From positions 2,089,002-2,153,001 of the forward strand of contig OZ024806.1 of the NCBI GenBank assembly GCA_964017045.1: a stretch of DNA of 64,000 nt. The letters run 5' to 3'. Shown here piece after piece: positions 1 to 15,600 of this stretch. The DNA is from Omphiscola glabra. Taxonomy: Eukaryota > Mollusca > Gastropoda > Lymnaeidae. Position 1 is the stretch's first letter; each line of letters begins with the position of its first letter. The position numbers and the translations under genes were made by a program. The notes under the pieces are model-generated. The model did not search any database and was not told the DNA's origin. It was given only the letters and a program-made list of their open reading frames with translations.

Positions 1-616
1 CAGCACCACAACCACCACCACAAACACCAGCACCACAAACAACACCACAAACATCACCACAACCAGTACCACCACCACAAACATCACCACCACCACCACA
101 ACCAGCACCACAACCACCACCAAAACCAGCATAACAACCAGCACCACAACCACCAGCACCACCAAAACCAGCAACACAACCACCACCACAAACACCAGCA
201 CCACAACAAGCACCACAACCAACACCACAACCATCACCACAACCACCACCACAATCATCACCACCACAACCACCACCAGCACCACAACCAGCACCACAAC
301 CAGCACAACAATCAGCACCACAAACACCAGCAGCACAACAACCAGCAAAAACACCAGCACCACAAACATCACCACAACCAGCACCAAAACCAGCACCACA
401 ACCACCACCACCAGAACCATCACCACCACAACCACCACCACAAAAACAACCACCACCACAACCAGCACCACAAACACCATCACCACAAACAGCACCACAA
501 CCACCACCACAAACACCAGCACCACAAACAACACCACAAACAGCACCACAACCAGTACCACCACCACAAACATCACCACAACCAGCACACAACCACCACC
601 AAAACCAGCAAAATAA

Positions 617-3600
617 ACCTGCACCACAACCACCAGCACCACCACAACCAGCAACACAACCACCACCACAAACACCAGCACCACAACCAACACCACAACC
701 ATCACCACAACCACCACCACAATCATCACCACCACAACCACCACCACAACCACCACCAGCACAAAAACCAGCACCACAACCAGCACCTCAACCAACACCA
801 TAACAAGCACCACAAACACCAGCACCACAAACAGCACCACATTCACCACCACAACCACCAGCAACACAACCACCACCACAAACACCAGCACCACAACCAA
901 CACCACAACCATCACCACAACCACCACCACAATCATCACCACCACAACCACCACCACAACCACCACCACCACAAACACCAGCACCACAAACAGCACCACA
1001 TTCACCACCCCAACCACCACCACAAACACCAGCACCACAAACAGCACAACAACCAGCACCTTAACCAGCACCACAACCACCACCACAAACACCAGCACCA
1101 TAACCAGCACCATAAACTGCACCACAACCAGCACCACAAACACCAGCACCACAAACAGAACAACAACCAGCACCACAACGAGCACCACAACGAGTTCCAC
1201 AACAAGCACCACAACGAGCACCACAACAAGCACCACAACCAACACCACAAACACCAGCACCACAACCAGCACCACAACCAGCACCACAACCAGCACCACA
1301 ACCAGCACCAAAACCAGCACCACAACCAACACCACAACCAGCACCACAACCAGCACCACAACCAGCACCACAACCAGCACCACAACCAGCACCACAACCA
1401 CCACCACCACCACCACAACCAACACCACAACCACCACCACAACCACCAGCACTACAAACAGCATTACAACCACCACCACAACCACCACCACAAGCAGCAC
1501 CACATACACCAGAACCACAAACAGCACCACAACCAGCACCACAAACACCAGCACCACAACCAGCACCATAAACACCAGCACCACAACCAGCACAACAAAC
1601 ACCAGCACAACAAACAGCACCACAACCACAACCACCACAACAAACACCAGCACCACAAACACCAGCACCACAATCACCACCGCAACCAGCACCACACACA
1701 CCAGCACCACAAACAGCACCCCAACCACCACCACAAACACCAGCACCACAATCAGCACCATAAACACAATCACCACAACCAGCACCACAAACAGAACAAC
1801 AACCAGCACCACAACGAGATCCACAACAAGCACCACAACCAACACCACAAACACCAGCACCATAAACACCAGCACCACAACCAGCACCACAACCACCACC
1901 ACCACCACCACAACCAACACCACAACCACCACCACCACCACCACAACCAACACCACAACCACCACCACAACCACCAGCACTACAAACAGCATTACAACCA
2001 CCACCACAAGCAGCACCACATACACCAGAACCACAAACAGCACCACAACCAGCACCACAAACACCAGCACCACAACCAGCACCATAAACACCAGCACCAC
2101 AACCAGCACAACAAACAGCACCACAACCACAACCACCACAACAAACACCAGCACCACAACCAGCATCACAAACACCAGCACCACAAACACCAGCACCACA
2201 ATCACCACCGCAACCAGCACCACACACACCAGAACCACAAACAGCACCACAACCACCACCACAAACACCAGCACCATAAACACAAGCACCACAACCAGCA
2301 CCACAAACAGAACAACAACCAGCACCACAACGAGCACCACAACAAGCACCACAACCAACACCACAACCAACACCACAAACACCAGCACCATAAACACCAG
2401 CACCACAACCAGCACCACAACCAGCACCACAACCAGCACAACAACCAGCACCACAACCAGCACCACAAACACCACCACAACCACCAGCACCAGAAACAAC
2501 ACCACAAACAGCACCACAACCAGTACCACCACCACAAACATCACCACCACCAACACAACCAGCACCACAACCACCACCAAAACCAGCAAAACAACCAGCA
2601 CCACAATCACCAGCACCACCACAACCAGCAACACAACCAACACAACAACCAGCACCACAACAAGCACCACAACCACCACCACCAGAATCATCACCACAAC
2701 CACCACCAAAACCAGCAAAACAACCACCACCACAACCAGCACCACAAACACCATCACCACAAACAGCACTATAACCACCACCACAAACACCAGCACCACA
2801 AACAACACCACAAACAGCACCACAACCAGCACAACAAACAGCACCAAAACCATCACCACAAACACCAGCACCACAAACAGCACCACAACCACCACCACAA
2901 CCACCACCACAAACACCAGCACCACAACCAGCACCACAACCAGCACCACAACCAGCACAACAATCAGCACCACAAACACCAGCAGCACAACCACCACCAA
3001 AAACACCAGCACCACAAACATCACCACAACCAGCACCACAACCAGCACCACAACCAGCACAACAAACAGCACCACAACCACAACCACCACAACAAACACC
3101 AGCACCACAACCAGCATCACAAACACCAGCACCACAAACACCAGCACCACAAACACCAGCACCACAAACACCAGCATCACAATCACCACCGCAACCAGCA
3201 CCACACACACCAGCACCACAAACAGCATCACAACCACCACCACAAACACCAGCACCACAATCAGCACCATAAACACCAGCACCACAACCAGCACCACAAA
3301 CAGAACAACAACCAGCACCACAACGAGCACCACAACAAGCACCACAACCAACACCACAACCAACACCACAAACACCAGCACCATAAACACCAGCACCACA
3401 ACCAGCACCACAACCAGCACCACAACCAGCACCACAACCAGCACCACAACCAGCACCACAACCAGCACCACAACCAGCACCACAACCAGCACCACAACCA
3501 GCACCACAAACACCACCACAACAACCAGCACCACAAACAACACCACAAACAGCACCACAACCAGTACCACCACCACAAACATCACCACCACCACCACAAC

Positions 3601-6600
3601 CAGCACCACAACCACCACCAAAAGCAGCAAAACAACCAGCACCACAACCACCAGCACCACCACAACCAGCACCACAACCAGCACCACAACCAGCACCACA
3701 ACCAGCACCACAACCAGCACCACAACCACCACCACAACCAGCACCACAAACACCATCACCACAAACAGCACCATAACCACCACCACAAACACCAGCACCA
3801 CAAACAACACCACAAACAGCACCACAACCAGCACCACAACCAGCACAACAAACAGCACCAAAACCATCACCACAAACACCAGCACCACAAACAGCACCAC
3901 AACCACCACCACAACCACCACCACAAACACCAGCACCACAACCAGCACCACAACCAGCACCACAACCAGCACCACAACCAGCACAACAATCAGCACCACA
4001 AACACCAGCAGCACAACCACCACCAAAAACACCAGCACCACAAACATCACCACAACCAGCACCACAACCAGCACCACAACCACCACCACCAGAACCATCA
4101 CCACCACAACCACCACCACAAAAACAACCACCACCACAACCAGCACCACAAACACCATCACCACAAACAGCACCACAACCACCACCAGAAACACCAGCAC
4201 CATAAACAACACCACAAACAGCACCACAACCAGTACCACCACCACAAACATCACCACCACCAGCACCACCACAACCAGCAACACAACCAACACCACAAAC
4301 ACCAGCACCACAACTACCACCACAATCATCACCACCACAACCAGCACCACAACCAACACCACAAGCATCACCACAACCACCACCACAATCATCACCACCA
4401 CAACCACCACCACAACCACCACCAGCACCACAAACAGCACCACATTCACCACCACAAACACCAGCACCACAACCACCACCACAAAATCCAGCACCTCAAA
4501 AAGCACCACAACCACCACCCCAACCACCACCACAAACACCAGCACCACAACCAGCATCTTAACCAGCATCACAACCACCACCACAAACACCAGCCTCATA
4601 ACCAACACCACAAAAAGCACCACAAACACCAGCACCACAACCAGCACCACAACCACAACCACAAGCAGCACCACATACACCAGCACCACAAACAGCACTA
4701 CAACCAGCACCACAAACACCAGCACCACAACCAGCACCATAAACACCAGCACCACAACCAGCACCACAACCAGCACCACAAACACCAGCACCACAAACCG
4801 CACCACAACCACCACCACAAACATCAGTACCACAACCAGCACCACAACCAGCACCACAACCAGCACCACAACCACCACCACAACCACCAGCACAACAAAC
4901 AGCACCACAACCACAACCACCACAAAAAACACCAGCACCACAAACACCAACACCACAAACACCAGCACCACAAACACCAGCACCACAACCACCACCGCAA
5001 CCAGCACCACAAACACCAGCACCACAAACAGCACCACAACCATCACCACAAACACCAGCACCACAACCCGCACCACAACCACCACCACAAACACCAGTAC
5101 CACAACCAGCACCACAACCATCACCACAACCACTACCACAACCACCACCACAACCACCACCCCAACCACCACCACAAACACCAGCACCACAAACAGCACA
5201 ACAACCAGCACCTTAACCAGCACCACAACCACCACCACAAACAAAAGCACCATAACCAGCACCATAAACAGCACCACAACCAGCACCACAACCAGCACCA
5301 CAAAAAGCACCACAACCACCACAAACACCAGCACCACAAACAGCACCACAACCACCACCACAAGTAGTACCACATACACCAGAACCACAAACAGCACCAC
5401 AGCCAGCACCACAAACACCAGCACCACAACCAGCACCATAAACACCAGCACTACAACCAGCACCACAAACACCAGCACAACAAACAGCACCACAACCACA
5501 ACCACCACAACAAACAACAGCACCACAACCAGCATCACAAACACCAGCACCACAAACACCAGCACCACAACCACCACCGCAACCAGCACCACACACACCA
5601 GCACCACAAACAGCACCCCAACCACCAACACAAACACCAGCACCACAATCAGCACCATAAACACAAGCACCACAACCAGCACCACAAACAGAACAACAAC
5701 CAGCACCACAACGAGCACCACAACAAGCACCACAACCAACACCACAAACACCAGCACCATAAACACCAGCACCACAACCAGCACCACAACCAGCACCACA
5801 ACCAGCACCACAACCAGCACCACAACCAGCACCACAACCAGCACCAAAACCAGCACCACAACCAGCACCACAACCAGCACCACAACCAGCACCACAACCA
5901 GCACCACAAACACCAGCACCACAACCACCACCGCAACCAGCACCACAAACACCAGCACCACAAACAGCACCACAACCAGCACCACAAACACCAGCACCAC
6001 AACCCGCACCACAACCACCACCACAACCAACACCACAACCACCACCACAACCACCAGCACTACAAACAGCATTACAACCACCACCACAACCACAACCACA
6101 AGCAGCACCACATACACCAGAACCACAAACAACACCACAACCAGCACCACAAACACCAGCACCACAACCAGCACCATAAACACCAGCACCACAACCAGCA
6201 CAACAAACAGCACCACAACCACAACCACCACAACAAACACCAGCACCACAACCAGCATCACAAAAACCAGCACCACAAACACCAGCACCACAAACACCAG
6301 CACCACAATGACCACCGCAACCAGCACCACACACACCAGCACCACAAACAGCACCACAACCACCACCACAAACACCAGCACCACAATCAGCACCATAAAC
6401 ACCAGCACCACAACCAGCACCACAAACAGAACAACAACCAGCACCACAACGAGCACAACAACCAGCACCACAACCACCACCGCAACCAGCACCACAAACA
6501 CCAGCACCACAAACCGCACCACAACCACCACCACAAACACCAGTACCACAACCAGCACCACAACCAGCACCATAAACAGCACCACAACCAGCACCATAAC

Positions 6601-9331
6601 CCCCAGCACCACAACCACCACCACAAACACCAGCACAACAACCAGCACCACAACCACCACCACAAACACCAGCACCATAACCAGCACCATAAACAGCACC
6701 ACAACCAGCACCACAAACACCAGCACCACAATCAGCACCATAAACACAAGCACCACAACCAGCACCACAAACAGAACAACAACCAGCACCACAACCAGCA
6801 CCACAACAAGCACCACAACTAACACCACAAACACCAGCACCATAAACACCAGCACCACAACCAGCACCACAACCAGCACCACAACCAGCACCACAACCAG
6901 CACCACAACCAGCACCACAACCAGCACCACAACCAGCACCACAACCAGCACCAAAACCAGCACCACAACCAGCACCACAACCAGCACCACAACCAGCACC
7001 ACAACCAGCACCACAACCAGCACCACAACCACCACCACAACCACCACCACAACCACCACCAGCACAAAAACCAGCACCACAACCAGCACCTCAACCAACA
7101 CCACAACCAGCACCACAAACACCAGCACCACAAACAGCACCACATTCACCACCCCAACCACCACCACAAACACCAGCACCAAAAACAGCACAACAACCAG
7201 CACCTTAACCAGCACCACAACCACCACCACAAACACCAGCACCATAACCAGCACCATAAACAGCACCACAACCAGCACCACAAACACCAGCACCACAAAC
7301 AGAACAACAACCAGCACCACAACAAGCACCACAACCAACACCACAAACACCAGCACCATAAACACCAGCACCACAACCAGCACCACAACCAGCACCACAA
7401 CTAGCACCACAACCAGCACCACAACCAGCACCAAAACCAGCACCACAACCAACACCACAACCAGCACCACAACCAGCACCACAACCAGCACCAAAACCAG
7501 CACCACAACCAGCACCACAACCACCACCACCACCACCACAACCACCACCACAACCACCACCACAACCACCAGCACTACAAACAGCATTACAACCACCACC
7601 ACAACCACCACCACAAGCAGCACCACATACACCAGAACCACAAACAGCACCACAACCAGCACCACAAACACCAGCACCACAACCAGCACCATAAACACCA
7701 GCACCACAACCAGCACAACAAACAGCACCACAACCACAACCACCACAACAAACACCAGCACCACAACCAGCATCACAAACACCAGCACCACAAACACCAG
7801 CACCACAAACACCAGCACCACAATCACCACCGCAACCAGCACCACACACACCAGCACCACAAACAGCACCACAACCACCACCACAAACACCAGCACCACA
7901 ATCAGCACCATAAACACCAGCACCACAACAAGCACCACAACAAGCACCACAACCAGCACCACAACCAGCACCACAACCAGCACCACAACCACCACCACAA
8001 CCAACACCACAATCACCACAACAACCACCAGCACTACAAACAGCATTACAACCAGCACCACAACCAGCACCACAACCACCACCACCAGAACCATCACCAC
8101 CACAACCACCACCACAAAAACAACCACCACCACAACCAGCACCACAAACACCATCACCACAAACAGCACCACAACCACCACCACAAACACCAGCACCACA
8201 AACAACACCACAAACATCACCACAACCAGTACCACCACCACAAACATCACCACCACCACCACAACCAGCACCACAACCACCACCAAAACAAGCATAACAA
8301 CCAGCACCACAACCACCAGCACCACCAAAACCAGCAACACAACCACCACCACAAACACCAGCACCACAACAAGCACCACAACCAACACCACAACCATCAC
8401 CACAACCACCACCACAATCATCACCACCACAACCACCACCAGCACCACAACCAGCACCACAACCAGCACAACAATCAGCACCACAAACACCAGCAGCACA
8501 ACCACCACCAAAAACACCAGCACCACAAACATCACCACAACCAGCACCACAACCAGCACCACAACCACAACAACCAGAACCATCACCACCACAACCACCA
8601 TCACAAAAACAACCACCACCACAACCAGCACCACAAACACCATCACCACAAACAGCACCACAACCACCACCGCAAACACCAGCACCACAAACAACACCAC
8701 AAACAGCACCACAACCAGTACCACCACCACAAACATCACCACAACCAGCACACAACCAGCACCACAACCAGTACCACCACCACAAACATCACCACAACCA
8801 GCACACAACCACCACCAAAACCAGCAAAATAAACCAGCACCACAACCACCAGCACCACCACAACCAGCAACACAACCACCACCACAAACACCAGCACCAC
8901 AACCAACACCACAACCATCACCACAACCACCACCACAATCATCACCACCACAACCACCACCACAACAACCACCAGCACAAAAACCAGCACCACAACCAGC
9001 ACCTCAACCAACACCACAACCAGCACCACAAACACCAGCACCACAAACAGCACCACATTCACCACCACAAACACCAGCAACACAACCACCACCACAAACA
9101 CCAGCACCACAACCAACACCAAAACCATCACCACAACCACCACCACAATCATCACCACCACAACCACCACCACAACCACCACCAGCACAAAAACCAGCAC
9201 CACAACCAGCACCTCAACCAACACCACAACCAGCACCACAAACACCAGCACCACAAACAGCACCACATTCACCACCCCAACCACCACCACAAACACCAGC
9301 ACCACAAACAGCACAACAAACAGCACCTTAA
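617..9331 (+). other. Stop-free frame, Ser/Thr-rich then Pro/Gln-rich; doubtful coding
   Basis: Between TAA at 614-616 and TAA at 9329-9331 this frame has no stop for about 2,900 codons. The only Met noticed is at 6308 (ATGACCACC), which would give 1007 residues. For most of its length every codon starts with A, giving Thr, Ser and Asn with some Ile and Lys, superficially mucin-like. After the 53-base duplication at about 8750 the same frame reads Pro-Ala-Pro-Gln-like text. Codons beginning with A cannot be stops, so openness is automatic. There is no signal peptide, no anchor, no non-repetitive terminal domain and no promoter or polyadenylation signal. I consider it non-coding, with a small chance that it is part of an exon. 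Confidence 0.07.
8708..8813. repeat. 53-base imperfect-register tandem duplication
   Basis: A 53-base segment beginning ACCACAACCAGTACC starts at 8708 and again at 8761. Each copy carries GCACACAACC, in which one C of the usual GCACCACAACC is missing. The same site near 58520-58600 has only one copy. Because 53 is one short of 54, the duplication moves the triplet register by -1. The register of GCA triplets is 0 (mod 3) before it and 2 (mod 3) after. The equivalent duplication is present in the other large copy at about 26181-26286. Confidence 0.88.
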
Positions 9332-9713
9332 CAAGCACCACAACCACCACCACAAACACCAGCACCATAACCAGCACCATAAACAGCACCACAACCAGCA
9401 CCACAAACACCAGCACAAAAACAGCACCACATTCACCACCACAAACACCAGCAACACAACCACCACCACAAACACCAGCACCACAACCAACACCACAACC
9501 ATCACCACAACCACCACCACAATCATCACCACCACAACCACCACCACAACCACCACCAGCACAAAAACCAGCACCACAACCAGCATCTCAACCAACACCA
9601 CAACCAGCACCACAAACACCAGCACCACAAACAGCACCACATTCACCACCCCAACCACCACCACAAACACCAGCACCACAAACAGCACAACAACCAGCAC
9701 CTTAACCAGCACC

Positions 9714-11990
9714 TTAACCAGCACCACAACCAGCACCACAAACACCAGCACCATAACCAGCACCATAAACAGCACCACAACCAGCACCACAAACACCAGC
9801 ACCACAAACAGAACAACAACCAGCACCACAACGAGCACCACAACAAGCACCACAACCAACACCACAAACACCAGCACCATAAACACCAGCACCACAACCA
9901 GCACCACAACCAGCACCACAACCAGCACCACAACCAGCACCAAAACCAGCACCACAACCAACACCACAACCAGCACCACAACCAGCACCACAACCCGCAC
10001 CACAACCAGCACCACAACCAGCACCACAACCACCACCACCACCACAACCAACACCACAACCACCACCACAACCACCAGCACTACAAACAGCATTACAACC
10101 ACCACCACAACCACCACCACAAGCAGCACCACATACACCAGAACCACAAACAGCACCACAACCAGCACCACAAACACCAGCACCACAACCAGCACCATAA
10201 ACACCAGCACAACAACCAGCACAACAAACAGCACCACAACCACAACCACCACAACAAACACCAGCACCACAACCAGCATCACAAACACCAGCACCACAAA
10301 CACCAGCACCACAAACACCAGCACCACAATCACCACCGCAACCAGCACCACACACACCAGCACAACAAACAGCACCACAACCACCACCACAAACACCAGC
10401 ACCACAATCAGCACCATAAACACCAGCACCACTACCAGCACCATAAACAGAACAACAACCAGCACCACAACGAGCACAACAACAAGCACCACAACCAACA
10501 CCACAAACACCAGCACCATAAACACCAGCACCACAACCAGCACCACAACCACCACCGCAACCAGCACCACAAACACCAGCACCACAAACCGCACCACAAC
10601 CACCACCACAAACACCAGCACCACAATCAGCACCATAAACACCAGCACCACAACCAGCACCACAAACAGAACAACAACCAGCACCACAACGAGCACAACA
10701 ACAAGCACCACAACCAACACCACAAACACCAGCACCATAAAAACCAGCACCACAACCAGCACCACAACCACCACCGCAACCAGCACCACAAACACCAGCA
10801 CCACAAACCGCACCACAACCACCACCACAAACACCAGTACCACAACCAGCACCACAACCAGCACCACAAACAGAACAACAACCAGCACCACAACGAGCAC
10901 AACAACAAGCACCACAACCAACACCACAAACACCAGCACCATAAACACCAGCACCACAACCAGCACCACAACCACCACCGCAACCAGCACCACAAACACC
11001 AGCACCACAAACCGCACCACAACCACCACCACAAACACCAGTACCACAACCAGCACCACAACCAGCACAACAAACAGCACCACAACCAGCACCATAACCC
11101 CCAGCACCACAACCACCACCACAAACACCAGCACAACAACCAGCACCACAAACACCAGCACCACAAACCGCACTACAACCACCACCACAAACACCAGTAC
11201 CACAACCAGCACCACAACCAGCACCACAAACACTACCACAACCACCACCACAACCACCACCACAACCACCACCCCAACCACCACCACAAACACCAGCACC
11301 ACAAACAGCACCTTAACCAGCACCTTAACCAGCACCACAACCACCACCACAAACACCAGTACCACAACCAGCACCACAACCAGCACCACAAACACCAGCA
11401 CTACAAAAAGCACCACAACCAGCACCACAACCACCACCACAAGCAGCACCACATACACCAGCACCACAAACACCAGCACCACAAACACCAGCACCACAAC
11501 CACCACCAAAACAAGCAAAACAACCACCACCACAAACACCAGGACAACAAAAAGCACCACAACCAGCACAACAAACAGCACCACAACCAGCACAACAAAC
11601 AGCACCAAAACCACCACCACAACCACCACAACAAACACCAGCACCACAACCAGCACCACAACCAGCACAACAATCAGCACCACAAATACCAGCAGCACAA
11701 CCACCACCAAAAACACCAGCACCACAAACATCACCACAACCAGCACCACAACCAGAACCACAACCACCACCACCAGAACCATCACCACCACCACCACAAA
11801 AACAACCACCACAACCACCAGCACCACCACAACCAGCAACACAACCACCACTACAAACACCAGCACCACAAACACCAGCACCACAAACAACACCACAAAC
11901 AGCACCACAACCAGTACCACCACCACAAACATCACCACCAACACCACAACCAGCACACAACCACCACCAAAACCAGCAAAATAAACCACC
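9714..11990. repeat. Core module, copy 1 (about 2 kb)
   Basis: First of six copies of a recurrent module. It is recognised by the ordered markers CACTACCAGCACC (about 10430), CAGAACAACAACC followed by CAACGAGCAC, ATAACCCCCAGC (about 11096), a CCTTAACCAGCACCTTAACC pair (about 11312) and CACCAGGACAAC (about 11540). The order and spacing of these markers are kept in the copies near 27187, 31000, 55725 and 59480. This copy includes a 204-base internal tandem duplication that the 55.7 and 59.5 kb copies lack. Confidence 0.85.
10667..11074. repeat. 204-base internal tandem duplication
   Basis: The landmark CAGAACAACAACCAGCACC begins at 10667 and again at 10871, exactly 204 bases apart (17 words of 12). 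The whole intervening sequence is repeated, with one difference: TAAAAACC at about 10738 against TAAACACC in the second copy. The same duplication is present in the cores at about 28140-28547 and 31726-32133. It is absent at about 56.7-57.0 and 60.4-60.7 kb. Confidence 0.88.
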
Positions 11991-12659
11991 ACCACAAACA
12001 CCAGTACCACAACCAGCACCACAACTAGCACCACAACCACCACCACAACTAGCACCACAACCAGCACCACAACCAGCACCACAACCATCACTACCACCAC
12101 AACACCACCACCACCACAACCAGCACCACAATCACCACCACGACCACCAGCACCACAACCACCACCACAAACACCACCACAATCACCACTACAACCACCA
12201 CCACAACCACCACCACAAACACAACCACCACAACAACCAACACCACAACCATCACCACCACAACGACCACCACCACAACCAGCACCACAACCAACACCAC
12301 AACCACCACCACAAACAACACCACAACCACCACCACAAACACAACCACCACAACAACCAACACCAAAACCATCACCACCACAACGACCACCACCACAACC
12401 AGCACCATAACCAACACCACAACCAACACCACAACCAACACCACAACCACCACCACAACCACCACCAGCACCACAACCAGCACCACAAACAGCACCAAAA
12501 CCAGCACCACAACCAGCACCACAACCAGCACCACAACCAGCACCAAAACCAGCACCACAACCAACACCACAACCAGCACCACAACCAGCACCACAACCAG
12601 CACCACAACCAGCACCACAACCAGCACCACAACCAGCACCACAACCAGCACCACAAACA

Positions 12660-15600
12660 TCACCACATTCACAACCCCAACCACCACCACAAACACCAGC
12701 ACCACAAACAGCACAACAACCAGCACCTTAACCAGCACCACAACCACCACCACAAACACCAGCACCATAACCAGCACCATAAACAGCACCACAACCAGCA
12801 CCACAAACACCAGCACCACAAACAGAACAACAACCAGCACCACAACGAGCACCACAACAAGCACCACAACCAACACCACAAACACCAGCACCATAAACAC
12901 CAGCACCACAACCAGCACCACAACCAGCACCACAACCAGCACCACAACCAGCACCACAAACACCACCACAACCACCAGCACCACAAACAACACCACAAAC
13001 AGCACCACAACCAGTACCACCACCACAAACATCACCACCACCACCACAACCAGCACCACAACCACCACCAAAACCAGCAAAACAACCAGCACCACAACCA
13101 CCAGCACCACCACAACCAGCAACACAACCAGCACCACAACCAGCACCACAACCAGCACCACAACCACCACCACCAAAACCATCACCACCAAAACCACCAA
13201 TACAAAAACAACCACCACCACAACCAGCACCACAAACACCATCACCACAAACAGCACCATAACCACCACCACAAACACCAGCACCACAAACAACACCACA
13301 AACAGCACCACAACCAGCACAACAAACAGCACCAAAACCATCACCACAAACACCAGCACCACAAACAGCACCACAACCACCACCACAACCACCACCACAA
13401 ACACCAGCACCACAACCAGCACCACAACCAGCACCACAACCAGCACAACAATCAGCACCACAAACACCAGCAGCACAACCACCACCAAAAACACCAGCAC
13501 CACAAACATCACCACAACCAGCACCACAACCAGCACCACAACCAGCACCACAACCACCACCACCAGAACCATCACCACCACAACCACCACCACAAAAACA
13601 ACCACCACCACAACCAGCACCACAAACACCATCACCACAAACAGCACCACAACCACCACCAGAAACACCAGCACCATAAACAACACCACAAACAGCACCA
13701 CAACCAGTACCACCACCACAAACATCACCACCACCACCACAACCAGCACCACAACCACCAGCACCACCACAACCAGCAACACAAACAACACCACAACCAC
13801 CAGCACCACCACAACCAGCAACACAACCAACACCACAAACACCAGCACCACAACCACCACCACAATCATCACCACCACAACCACCACCACAACCACCACC
13901 AGCACCACAACCAGCACCACAACCAACACCACAAGCATCACCACAACCACCACCACAATCATCACCACCACAACCACCACCACAACCACCACCAGCACCA
14001 CAACCAGCACCACAACCAGCACCTCAACCAACACCACAACCAGCACCACAAACACCAGCACCACAAACAGCACCACATTCACCACCACAAACACCAGCAC
14101 CACAACCACCACCACAAAATCCAGCACCTCAAAAAGCACCACAACCAGCACCACAACCACTACCACAACTACCACCACAACCACCACCCCAACCACCACC
14201 ACAAACACCAGCACCACAACCAGCATCTTAACCAGCATCACAACCACCACCACAAACACCAGCCTCATAACCAACACCACAAAAAGCACCACAACCACCA
14301 GCACCACAACCAGCACCACAACCACAACCACAAGCAGCACCACATACAACAGCACCACAAACAGCACTACAACCAGCACCACAAACACCAGCACCACAAC
14401 CAGCACCATAAACACCAGCACCACAACCAGCACCACAACCAGCACCACAAACACCAGCACCACAAACCGCACCACAACCACCACCACAAACACCAGTACC
14501 ACAACCAGCACCACAACCAGCACCACAACCAGCACCACAACCACCACCACAACCACCAGCACAACAAACAGCACCACAACCACAACCACCACAAAAAACA
14601 CCAGCACCACAAACACCAACACCACAAACACCAGCACCACAAACACCAGCACCACAACCACCACCGCAACCAGCACCACAAACACCAGCACCACAAACAG
14701 CACCACAACCAGCACCACAAACACCAGCACCACAACCCGCACACAACCACCACCACAAACACCAGTACCACAACCAGCACCACAACCAGCACCACAACCA
14801 CCACCACAACCACCACCCCAACCACCACCACAAACACCAGCACCACAAACAGCACAACAACCAGCACCTTAACCAGCACCACAACCACCACCACAAACAA
14901 AAGCACCATAACCAGCACCATAAACAGCACCACAACCAGCACCACAACCAGCACCACAACCAGCACCACAAAAAGCACCACAACCACCACCACAAACACC
15001 AGCACCACAAACAGCACCACAACCACCACCACAAGCAGTACCACATACACCAGAACCACAAACAGCACCACAGCCAGCACCACAAACACCAGCACCACAA
15101 CCAGCATCATAAACACCAGCACTACAACCAGCACCACAAACACCAGCACAACAAACAGCACCACAACCACAACCACCACAACAAACAACAGCACCACAAC
15201 CAGCATCACAAACACCAGCACCACAAACACCAGCACCACAACCACCACCGCAACCTGCACCACACACACCAGCACCACAAACAGCACCCCAACCACCAAC
15301 ACAAACACCAGCACCACAATCAGCACCATAAAAACAAGCACCACAACCAGCACCACAAACAGAACAACAACAACCAGCACCACAACGAGCACCACAACCA
15401 ACACCACAAACACCAGCACCATAAACACCAGCACCACAACCAGCACCACAACCAGCACCACAACCAGCACCACAACCAGCACCACAACCAGCACCAAAAC
15501 CAGCACCACAACCAACACCACAACCAGCACCACAACCAGCACCACAACCAGCACCACAACCAGCACCACAAACACCAGCACCACAACCACCACCGCAACC

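Larger units (their letters stand above)
1..12659. repeat. Large duplicated block, left copy (spacing 17473)
   Basis: This stretch matches 17474-30132 position for position at spacing 17473. The match stops at 12660 (T, against A at 30133), after which the two sides diverge. Its left end lies outside the window, so the true block is longer. Differences noticed include a 12-base CACAATCAGCAC word missing near 2275 here, one extra 12-base word in the run at about 3395-3510 here, T for C at 4315, and G for C in the word at about 2511. The near identity implies a recent duplication or homogenisation. Inside it the triplet register is constant from 1 to about 8750 apart from one compensated pair of slips at about 588-616. 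Confidence 0.93.

Noticed and set aside
1002..1442. Short - strand frames reading Leu-Trp-Cys-Trp repeats
   Set aside because: These are the reverse complement of the Pro-Ala-Pro-Gln triplets. They are broken wherever TCA or CTA occurs, and the high Trp content has no known protein precedent that I can support.
1061..3208. Cys/Gly/Ala-rich - strand open frame resembling a keratin-like or antifreeze-like protein
   Set aside because: All codons end in T, so stops are excluded by composition. There is no signal peptide, no non-repetitive part and no conserved boundary, and similar frames appear in every block of the array.
6301..6330. ATGACCACCGCAACC as a true translation start
   Set aside because: The ATG arises from one change in the widespread CAATCACCACCGC word. 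No leader peptide, start-site context or upstream promoter is visible, and the frame is open upstream as well.
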